NCBI GenBank assembly: GCA_010028775.1
Contig: RHAF01000074.1
Coordinates: 1-6,239, forward strand
Direction of reading: 5' to 3'
DNA: 6,239 nucleotides
From: Verrucomicrobiota bacterium
Lineage (GTDB): Bacteria; Verrucomicrobiota; Verrucomicrobiia; Methylacidiphilales; Verrucolacustridaceae
Shown here: positions 1 to 5,391 of the stretch, piece by piece
Numbering within the stretch: the first letter of the stretch is position 1
Layout of the letters: each line of letters begins with the position of its first letter
The notes under the pieces: generated by a model
What the model was told of the DNA's origin: nothing
The model's input: the letters and a program-made list of their open reading frames with translations, nothing else
Database searches by the model: none
Position numbers and translations under genes: made by a program

Positions 1-506
1 AAGCGCCCGCCCTGTCCTTCGTCGGTCCCGCCCGCAGCCAGATCGACGCTCCCAAGGGCCGCCTACGTGAATGGGAGTATATTGTCGTTCACCACAGCGG
101 GACGCCAGGAGGCAACGCCAAGATCTTCGACTACTACCACCGTCAAACCCGCGGAATGGAAAACGGGCTAGCCTACCATTTCGTGATCGGAAACGGCAGC
201 GACTCGGGCGACGGGCAGATCGAGGTGGGCCCCCGCTGGACGGCCCAAAAACAGGGAGGTCACCTGGCCAGCGAATCCCTGAACGAAATCTCCATCGGGA
301 TCTGCCTGGTGGGCGATTTCAGCACCCACCGGTTGGGTTCCCGCCAGACCGCGGCGCTCATCGAACTGGTCCAATACCTCCGCGGAATGATGCCGGAAGC
401 CAAACTCAAATTCCGCCTTCACCGCGAAATCAACACCAAGCCCACGGAATGCCCGGGAAAACTTTTTCCCAGCCAAGCCATCCACGAGATTTTGGACGCC
501 AGCTGA
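1..506 (+). CDS. N-acetylmuramoyl-L-alanine amidase, PGRP/Amidase_2 family (5' end missing)
   Basis: The reading frame is open from base 3 to the TGA at 504-506, giving 167 residues, and its start lies before the window. The family hydrolyses the amide bond between N-acetylmuramic acid and L-alanine in peptidoglycan and uses one zinc ion. The sequence shows the fold in order: strand and first zinc ligand WEYIVVHHSGT (first His codon at 90-92), the Tyr of AYHFVIGNG, the IEVGPRW segment, SIGICLVGDF, then LHREINTKPTECPG with His at 420-422 and Cys at 450-452. The His/His/Cys set matches the T7 lysozyme and PGRP zinc site, so it should be active. The missing N-terminus would show whether it has a signal peptide or lipobox; peptidoglycan turnover in the periplasm is the expected role. 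It ends 18 bases before the convergent YjbQ gene. Family assignment is secure; exact specificity is inferred. Confidence 0.93.
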   Translation, partial: APALSFVGPARSQIDAPKGRLREWEYIVVHHSGTPGGNAKIFDYYHRQTRGMENGLAYHFVIGNGSDSGDGQIEVGPRWTAQKQGGHLASESLNEISIGICLVGDFSTHRLGSRQTAALIELVQYLRGMMPEAKLKFRLHREINTKPTECPGKLFPSQAIHEILDAS

Positions 507-524
507 AAGCCGATGCACGCAGAT
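507..524. other. 18-base convergent intergenic gap
   Basis: The amidase stop (504-506, + strand) and the YjbQ stop (525-527, read on the minus strand) face each other across 18 bases. No hairpin followed by a T-run is visible on either strand, so transcripts from both sides probably run into the opposing gene or end by a factor-dependent route. Confidence 0.6.
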
Positions 525-929
525 TCAGGCCGCCAGGGGCTGGAACCCGACCCAAACCTTGCGCGTGCGTGGGCCGTCAAACTCCGCAAAATAAATCATC
601 TGCCAGGTCCCGAAGCGCAGCTTTCCCTTTTCCAGCGGCCAGGCGAGATGGTTGCCCAGCATGGCCGCCTTGAGATGCGCTGCGGAGTTACCCTCCCCGT
701 GTCGGTACCCCCGATTCTCCCACGGCACCGCCTTTTCCAGGGCCAGATCCATGTCATGACGCACATCGGGATCCGCGCCTTCCTGGATGGTCACCGCCGC
801 CGTAGTGTGGGGAATGACCACCTGGAGCAACCCGTCCTTCCACCCCCGTTGGGCGGCGGCCTTCTCCAAAAGTTGTGCGATGGGCAGAAATTCGGTATGG
901 CTCCGTGTGGTGATGACAATTTCTTCCAT
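525..929 (-). CDS. yjbQ: YjbQ/UPF0047 family protein (secondary thiamine-phosphate synthase type)
   Basis: This 134-residue protein has the usual length of the small single-domain UPF0047 family. Hallmarks are VVIPHTTAAVTIQEGADPDV at residues 38-57, the His-rich segment YRHGEGNSAAHLKAAMLGNH at 75-94 and the C-terminal FGTWQMIYFAEFDGPRTRKV at 106-125; the conserved His residues of these motifs (His41, His76, His85, His94) are present. E. coli YjbQ has weak thiamine-phosphate synthase activity and can rescue a thiE mutant, which gave the family its name, but its true physiological role is unresolved. The ATG whose complement is at 927-929 is chosen because MEEIVITTRS is a typical family N-terminus; the frame stays open upstream to 1166, but that part is antisense to the SDR gene. 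A GTG five codons upstream is an alternative. No clear Shine-Dalgarno sequence precedes the start. The protein lacks a signal peptide and should be cytoplasmic. Confidence 0.92.
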   Translation of the reverse strand: MEEIVITTRSHTEFLPIAQLLEKAAAQRGWKDGLLQVVIPHTTAAVTIQEGADPDVRHDMDLALEKAVPWENRGYRHGEGNSAAHLKAAMLGNHLAWPLEKGKLRFGTWQMIYFAEFDGPRTRKVWVGFQPLAA

Positions 930-941
930 GGTTGAAGGCAC
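930..941. promoter_or_regulatory. 12-base divergent start region
   Basis: Only 12 bases separate the YjbQ start codon (minus strand) from the SDR start codon (+ strand). Both starts are fixed by conserved protein N-termini, so promoters for each gene must lie inside the coding sequence of the other, or the leaders must be extremely short. On the minus strand, TATCAT (complement of 942-947) could be a -10 element for yjbQ, leaving a leader of only a few bases, but it has no good -35 partner. GAAGG at 934-938 is a weak, closely spaced Shine-Dalgarno candidate for the SDR gene. Confidence 0.35.
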
Positions 942-1940
942 ATGATAGTCGTAACAGGCGGAACCGGATTTGTCGGCCGGGAAATTTGCCGCCGCTTGGC
1001 GGCCGAGGGTCTTGCTGCCCGAGCCCTGGCCCGCACCGCCCCCAAAGAACCCCTTCCCGCCGGGGTTGAGTTTTTTCCCGGCGACATAACCCAACCTGAA
1101 TCCCTCCGTTTGGCCTTCCGCGGCGCCAAAGCCGTCATCCACGCCGTGGGCATCATTCAGGAACACGGCTCACAGACCTTCGAAAGGGTTCATGTGCGCG
1201 GGACCTCCCAGGTGATCGCGGCCACGCTGGCCGCGGGCGTCCCGCGTTACCTCCATCTCAGCGCTTTGGGCACGCGGCCCTCGGCAGCTTCCCGTTATCA
1301 CCAAAGCAAATGGGCGGCTGAGGAGATTGTGCGCTCCAGCGGCCTGGCCCACACCATCTTCCGCCCCTCGATGATTTACGGAAAGGGCGACGCTTTCACC
1401 CGCCGGTTGGCCTCCCTCATGAGCCCCCCTCTCTCCTGGCTCTCGGGCGGTTTTATTCCGATCCCCGGCGGGGAGGAGGTCGTCCTGCAACCGGTGGCGG
1501 TGGGCGAAGTGGCTGAAACCGTCGTCCGATCCCTAGGCCAATCGGGCTCTGTGGGGAAAACCTTCGACCTCTGCGGATCCCCAACCTCCCTGAAAGAACT
1601 CAGCCTGGCCATCGCCCGGGCCTTGGGCCTGCAGCCCACCTGGGTGGAGCAACCGCCCGATGTGGTCCTGGGCTTGATTCCGTGGCTATGGCTGAGAGCC
1701 CACAAGCCGGTTCTTTTTCCCGTTCCCATGAAACTATGTCGGATCGCCGCCGCCCTGGCCGAAAGACTCCTGCCCTTTCCTCCCCTGACCACCGATCAGG
1801 TCATCATGCTGGAGGAGGGATCCTGCGGGGATGCCTCCGCTGCCGAGGCCCTTTTCGGATTCCGAACTGCACCCTTGCGGGAAGGACTGGCCGCGTACCT
1901 TGCCCCACGGGCGGGCGGACGCGAAGACCGCAGGGCATGA
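942..1940 (+). CDS. NAD(P)-binding SDR-family protein, complex I NDUFA9-like
   Basis: This 332-residue atypical short-chain dehydrogenase begins directly with the Rossmann beta strand and nucleotide loop MIVVTGGTGFVG (glycines 6, 7, 9 and 12). AGAKAVIHAVG-type strand 4 follows as GAKAVIHAVG at 61-70. The YxxxK pair is present as Tyr119-His-Gln-Ser-Lys123, followed by FRPSMIYGKGD at 140-150. The C-terminal part, with PFPPLTTDQVIMLEEGS at 278-294, is typical of bacterial relatives of the mitochondrial complex I accessory subunit NDUFA9. Because Tyr and Lys are kept, it may still be a reductase or epimerase acting on an unknown substrate, possibly a lipid- or quinone-linked one; no nuo gene is nearby. 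It is probably cytoplasmic or membrane-associated, with a hydrophobic stretch near 241-251 (VVLGLIPWLWL). It opens the + strand run, and its TGA overlaps the next ATG as ATGA. Family is clear, substrate unknown. Confidence 0.9.
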   Translation: MIVVTGGTGFVGREICRRLAAEGLAARALARTAPKEPLPAGVEFFPGDITQPESLRLAFRGAKAVIHAVGIIQEHGSQTFERVHVRGTSQVIAATLAAGVPRYLHLSALGTRPSAASRYHQSKWAAEEIVRSSGLAHTIFRPSMIYGKGDAFTRRLASLMSPPLSWLSGGFIPIPGGEEVVLQPVAVGEVAETVVRSLGQSGSVGKTFDLCGSPTSLKELSLAIARALGLQPTWVEQPPDVVLGLIPWLWLRAHKPVLFPVPMKLCRIAAALAERLLPFPPLTTDQVIMLEEGSCGDASAAEALFGFRTAPLREGLAAYLAPRAGGREDRRA

Positions 1941-2827
1941 GCGAAAGCGCGCGCACCGCCCGGATCCGCCGGGTTTTGCTCGTTGCCCTGACGGTCAACG
2001 CCCTGCTCGCAGCCCTGAAATTCGGAATCGGGTGGAGACTGGGAAGCCTGGGCGTCCTTTCCGACGCGGTGCACTCCCTGCTCGACGGTGCGGCCAGCGT
2101 GATCGCCCTGATCGGCATCACCGCGGCCGCCCGGCCGCCCGACCGCGGGCATCCCTACGGGCACCGCAAATTCGAGATCCTCACCACCATTCTGGTGGCC
2201 GGCCTGCTCTTTCTCAGCGCCTGGGAAATTCTTGGCGCCGCGGTCCACCGCCTGACGCACCGCGGGCCGGCCCCCGATTTTAGCTGGTGGGGCATGGCCC
2301 TTCTGACCGTGGGCATCGCAGCCAGCTCCCTCCTTTCCGCATGGGAAAAACGGGCGGGACTGGAGGTCTCCAGCCCCCTGCTTCTGGCCGACGCCGCCCA
2401 CACGCGCACTGATGTCTATTCCTCGGTCCTCGCTATTGCGGCGGTGGGAAGCGGAAAGGTGGGCCTCGATTGGCTGGATCCCCTGCTGGCCATCGGGATC
2501 GTCCTGTTCCTCGGTCGGGCCATCTACGAAATTTTTCTCGAGGGCGTGAAGGTGGTCTCCGACGCCACCCGGCTGGATCCCGAGCTCATCCGCTCCGTCG
2601 CCGAGGACGTGGACGGGGTGCGGGGCGCCCACGCCATCCGCTCCCATGGGATGACCAACGACATCCACATCGACCTGCACATCCAGGTCGAGGAGCAGCT
2701 CACCATGCGCCAAGTCTTCGAGATCGAAAACCGGGTCACCGAAGCGCTCCAACAAAAGTTCCCCGGAGTGACCCACGTCGCCCTCCGGCACGAGCCCCAC
2801 GGGACTCCCCGGGAAGAGAATGCCTGA
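1937..2827 (+). CDS. Cation diffusion facilitator (CDF) family divalent metal exporter
   Basis: This 296-residue inner-membrane protein resembles E. coli FieF/YiiP and should export Zn2+ or a similar metal in exchange for protons. Six membrane segments lie near 12-32, 36-62, 82-102, 116-136, 148-172 and 178-198, followed by a cytosolic C-terminal domain (about 205-290). The transport site is His46xxxAsp50 in TM2 and His155xxxAsp159 in TM5. The TM2-TM3 loop keeps Asp69, His72 and His76 (HPYGH). Compared by eye with YiiP, the C-terminal domain keeps His232 and His248 but has Phe261 and Arg284 where YiiP has zinc-binding His. The ATG at 1937 is used because it overlaps the upstream stop as ATGA and gives a normal CDF N-terminus (MSESARTARIRR, then TM1); an open frame extends upstream only as a shadow of the SDR gene. 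The gene ends with an 8-base overlap with the serine hydrolase. No metal regulator gene is visible. The family is certain; zinc is the favoured but unproven substrate. Confidence 0.95.
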   Translation: MSESARTARIRRVLLVALTVNALLAALKFGIGWRLGSLGVLSDAVHSLLDGAASVIALIGITAAARPPDRGHPYGHRKFEILTTILVAGLLFLSAWEILGAAVHRLTHRGPAPDFSWWGMALLTVGIAASSLLSAWEKRAGLEVSSPLLLADAAHTRTDVYSSVLAIAAVGSGKVGLDWLDPLLAIGIVLFLGRAIYEIFLEGVKVVSDATRLDPELIRSVAEDVDGVRGAHAIRSHGMTNDIHIDLHIQVEEQLTMRQVFEIENRVTEALQQKFPGVTHVALRHEPHGTPREENA

Positions 2828-3851
2828 CTTGCCCAAAACCCGGCGTCTCCTCGAAGAGAGCCTGGAAAAGCAACAATCGAGCGGTTACACCCTCTCCGGT
2901 TTTTATCGGGACCAGCCGTTCACGCTGTCCGGCGGAAAGGTTTCCCGGCCTGATGCATCCGTCTGCTGGTATTCCGCCGGCAAACCCGTCGTCTCCGCCG
3001 GCGTCCTTCGGATCCTCGAGGACAAGCCCGATTCGTGGGATTGGCCGATGCACAGGACCTTTCCGGAACTGGAAGGATCCCACCTGGGCAACCAGCCCCT
3101 GGTCGCCATCCTGACCCACCAGACCAGTCTTCGGTTTGTGGATTTGGATCTCTCTGCATCTGATCCGGAAATTTTCCGGACGCTGGCCCGAGCGAATCCG
3201 GCGGATTTCCAACTCCAGGCCGGTCAACCCGCCTACGACCCGCGCGGGGGTTGGTGGCTCCTGGCCCAGTGGATCGCCCGGCAGACCAACCGTCCGTGGA
3301 GGAATTATCTACACGATACCGTCCTCGCACCCGCCGGTGCGGACGAGATGTTCTTCGGGGACCATGACCGTGAGGCCGAGATCCAGATGGACGAGTGGAA
3401 GTCCAACCGATGGGAGAGAGCTCCCGCCATGCCGGAGCTCGGCAACCTCTGCGGCTCCTCCGCAGGGCTGGCCCGCTTCTACCGGACGCTCATGGCCGGG
3501 GGCGTCAACCCCGATAGCGGCCGGAGAATTCTGCAGCCTGCCTCGATGAAAAAGTTTCTCCACCGGTGGCGGGAAGGTCGGCGTGACCTGACATTTCTCC
3601 ACACGGTGGATTTCGGCCTGGGCGTGATTCTCGACAGCAACCGTTACGGGCCCGCCACCGTCCCCTACGGCTTCGGCACCGCATCGTCGGACCAGTCCTT
3701 CGGGCACGGCGGTTCCCGTTCTTCGATCGGGTTTGCCGACCCGGCGGCGGAACTGGTGGTCTGCCTTTGCCTGATCGGCCAGGTTTCGGAACCTCGACAC
3801 CAGACGCGGATGCGAAGGTTGCTCGACTCGCTGCGTTCGGAATTGGCCTGA
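2820..3851 (+). CDS. Serine hydrolase, beta-lactamase/class C penicillin-binding-like family
   Basis: This 343-residue protein has the beta-lactamase-family (Pfam Beta-lactamase, PF00144-like) plan. The nucleophile motif SxxK is Ser52-Ala-Gly-Lys55 followed by Pro, then LVAILTHQTSL at 94-104 (compare the family's LLTHTSGL), the Tyr139 region AYDPRGGWWLLAQWIA, and GHGG at 295-298 in the KTG-equivalent place. The second motif is Y-D-P where YxN is usual. No signal peptide is seen at MPDLPKTRRLLEESLEK, unlike secreted penicillin-binding relatives, so a cytoplasmic esterase or amidase role is likely; true beta-lactamase activity is doubtful. The ATG overlaps the CDF stop by 8 bases, which suggests translational coupling; a purine-rich GGGAAGAGA sits directly against it. 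The neighbouring acyltransferase raises the possibility of an acyl-removing partner, which is inference. The substrate is unknown. Confidence 0.85.
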   Translation: MPDLPKTRRLLEESLEKQQSSGYTLSGFYRDQPFTLSGGKVSRPDASVCWYSAGKPVVSAGVLRILEDKPDSWDWPMHRTFPELEGSHLGNQPLVAILTHQTSLRFVDLDLSASDPEIFRTLARANPADFQLQAGQPAYDPRGGWWLLAQWIARQTNRPWRNYLHDTVLAPAGADEMFFGDHDREAEIQMDEWKSNRWERAPAMPELGNLCGSSAGLARFYRTLMAGGVNPDSGRRILQPASMKKFLHRWREGRRDLTFLHTVDFGLGVILDSNRYGPATVPYGFGTASSDQSFGHGGSRSSIGFADPAAELVVCLCLIGQVSEPRHQTRMRRLLDSLRSELA

Positions 3852-3876
3852 TCCGCGCGCTCCCGTAACCTGCCCC

Positions 3877-5016
3877 ATGGCCAAGGGCAGAATGGCGTGG
3901 CTCGACGTGACCAAGGGCTGGGCGATTCTCTGGGTCGTTTACTTCCACTCCTTCACCTGCTGGATCAAGCCGCCCTCGCCAATCGGTTCTGATTTTATCA
4001 CGGACGTGGTCCGACCCGAGGCATGGACCGGGGTGTCCCCCTTTTTCCACTCCATGGGACGCTCGGTTTTTTTGGGCGTGTCGATGCTCGGCTTCCATGC
4101 GGTGGGACTTTTTCTCGTCGCCAGCGGCTTCGTTCTCGCCCAATCGGCGGTCCGGGCGGCGGAAAAGCCCGGGGGAGTCGCCTGGGGATCCTGGATCATG
4201 CACCGCCTGGTCCGGCTCTATCCGATGTACTGGTTCGCCCACCTCATCTACCTGATCAGCCCGTTCGAGGCGCGGTTGGAGCCTGTGGACTGGCGGTTTG
4301 CCGTCAGCCTGAGCGGTTTCCGGTTCCTCTGGATCGACTACAATTTTTTCTACCTCAATGCGGCCTGGTGGTACTTCTGCCTGATCATCCAGCTTTTTGC
4401 CCTTTTCCCCATCCTGATGGCAGGCTTGAGAAGGTTGGGACCCATCGCCTTTTTGGCCCTGGCCGTGGGCGTGGGATTTTTCGCCCGGATCTATCTTCTC
4501 TATCTACATCCTTCCAGCGGGCAGTGGGTTTTGGGCGGATGCGGCTTGAGCCGTTTGCCCGAGTTTGCCTTGGGGATGGTTCTGGGCTCCTGGTACGCCC
4601 GCGAACCCGACCGGTTTGAAAACTGGCTCCTGCGCGGACGCGGACTGCTCGCCGGCCTGGTCCTTTATCCGGTGGCCCTCGCGGTCTACCAGATCCCCCA
4701 TGGTTATGTGGCGGTGGATTTCCTCACCGGCGCCGCCTGTTTCCTGGTCGTTGCGGGAGCCTCCGGATTTTGGGCGAAAATCCCCTATCTCGGCCAGGCT
4801 TTGGCCCTCGCGGGCTCTTTTTCCTACGGGATCTATCTAGTGCACCAGCCCTACGCCATTCACTTTGCCTCTTTCCTCAAGGACAAGCCCTCCTGGCTGG
4901 CCGTTCCCGCGCTTCTTTTCCTCGCCGCCGGTTTGGCGTTATGGGGAGGGTTGCTGGAAAAATGCCTGACCCGGTGGCTATCGCCGCCGGTTGCCCCCAA
5001 GCCGTCCTCCACCTAA
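3877..5016 (+). CDS. Acyltransferase 3 (OafA/YrhL-like) integral membrane protein
   Basis: This 379-residue, very hydrophobic protein belongs to the acyltransferase-3 family, which moves acetyl or other acyl groups across or onto glycans, lipopolysaccharide, peptidoglycan or lipids at the inner membrane. Family signatures are the N-terminal Arg5...LDVTKGWAILWVVYFH with His24 as the probable catalytic residue, HRLVRLYPMYW at 109-119 (Arg110, Arg113, Pro116), WWYFCLIIQLFALFP at 164-178, and the late SYGIYLVHQP at 316-325. About ten membrane segments are expected. There is no fused C-terminal SGNH domain. The ATG at 3877 is preferred over the ATG at 3892 because it retains Arg5, which aligns with the conserved R...LDxLRG motif, although AAGGG at 3883-3887 lies just before the later ATG. 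It starts 25 bases after the serine hydrolase. The acceptor substrate cannot be read from sequence. Confidence 0.93.
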   Translation: MAKGRMAWLDVTKGWAILWVVYFHSFTCWIKPPSPIGSDFITDVVRPEAWTGVSPFFHSMGRSVFLGVSMLGFHAVGLFLVASGFVLAQSAVRAAEKPGGVAWGSWIMHRLVRLYPMYWFAHLIYLISPFEARLEPVDWRFAVSLSGFRFLWIDYNFFYLNAAWWYFCLIIQLFALFPILMAGLRRLGPIAFLALAVGVGFFARIYLLYLHPSSGQWVLGGCGLSRLPEFALGMVLGSWYAREPDRFENWLLRGRGLLAGLVLYPVALAVYQIPHGYVAVDFLTGAACFLVVAGASGFWAKIPYLGQALALAGSFSYGIYLVHQPYAIHFASFLKDKPSWLAVPALLFLAAGLALWGGLLEKCLTRWLSPPVAPKPSST

Positions 5017-5025
5017 TACATTCCG

Positions 5026-5388
5026 ATGCCGATCACGCTACGCCGAAAATTCGACTTTGAGGCCGCCCAGCATCTGCCCTCCTTTCCGGAGGGGCACAAG
5101 TGCCACCGGATGCACGGCCACAGTTTCGGCCTGGAAGTCTGCGTGACCGGTTCGCCCGATCCCAAAACCGGCCTTCTCTACGACCACGCGAAAATTGCCG
5201 CAGCCGTCCGGCCGATCCTCGAAAAACTGGACCACACCTGCCTCAATGAAACCCCGGGACTGGAGAATCCCACCCTCGAGGTCATGTGCCAGTGGTTCTG
5301 GGAAAAACTCAGCCCGCTTTTGCCCGGCCTGTCTGAAATCACTCTGCACGAGACGCCACGGGCCTCCTGCACCTACCGCGGGAACTAA
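5026..5388 (+). CDS. queD: 6-carboxy-5,6,7,8-tetrahydropterin synthase QueD
   Basis: This 120-residue protein matches the usual length of QueD, which converts 7,8-dihydroneopterin triphosphate to 6-carboxytetrahydropterin in the route to preQ0 and queuosine in tRNA. Zinc ligands are His16 (AAQHLP), His30 and His32 (HGH). The catalytic Cys26 stands in the KCHRMHGH motif, and Asp69-His70 (KLDHTCLN), PTLE at 82-85 and Glu109 (LHET) complete the active site. Cys26 separates it from PTPS-III enzymes, which lack this Cys and have a Glu motif instead. It is cytoplasmic. It starts 9 bases after the acyltransferase stop, with no Shine-Dalgarno sequence visible, and ends 3 bases before PurU. No queC, queE or folE is in the window, so the rest of the pathway must be elsewhere. 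Confidence 0.95.
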   Translation: MPITLRRKFDFEAAQHLPSFPEGHKCHRMHGHSFGLEVCVTGSPDPKTGLLYDHAKIAAAVRPILEKLDHTCLNETPGLENPTLEVMCQWFWEKLSPLLPGLSEITLHETPRASCTYRGN

Positions 5389-5391
5389 ACC

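Noticed and set aside
499..543. CCAGC/GCTGG inverted repeat near the convergent gene ends
   Set aside because: A five-base stem with a loop of about 35 bases and no T-run is not a credible terminator.
71..673. 200-codon + strand open frame over the amidase and the end of yjbQ
   Set aside because: The Arg/Pro-rich translation is typical of an out-of-frame reading of GC-rich DNA; the amidase frame carries the conserved zinc ligands.
873..901. Possible + strand promoter TTGTGC-17 bases-TATGGC upstream of the SDR gene
   Set aside because: Each hexamer matches the sigma-70 consensus at only three of six positions, which is not above chance.
930..1166. Longer N-terminus for YjbQ (213 residues)
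   Set aside because: The extra part is Gly-rich, antisense to the SDR Rossmann region and absent from the family; the start at 929 gives the normal length.
1796..2836. 346-codon open frame on the minus strand opposite the CDF gene
   Set aside because: The translation is Gly/Asp/Val-rich with no recognisable domain. It mirrors the CDF codons, and long antisense frames are expected in GC-rich coding DNA.
3892..3894. Later ATG of the acyltransferase with an upstream AAGGG
   Set aside because: Starting here would remove the conserved Arg5 ahead of the LDxxKG motif; the ATG at 3877 is preferred, though not proven.
3505..4242. 245-codon minus-strand open frame spanning the serine hydrolase/acyltransferase junction
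   Set aside because: It is Arg/Pro/Gly-rich without family features and overlaps two well-supported + strand genes.
5026..5388. PTPS-III (folate-pathway) identity for the QueD-like protein
   Set aside because: The catalytic Cys26 and the CxxxHGH motif fit QueD; PTPS-III enzymes lack this Cys.
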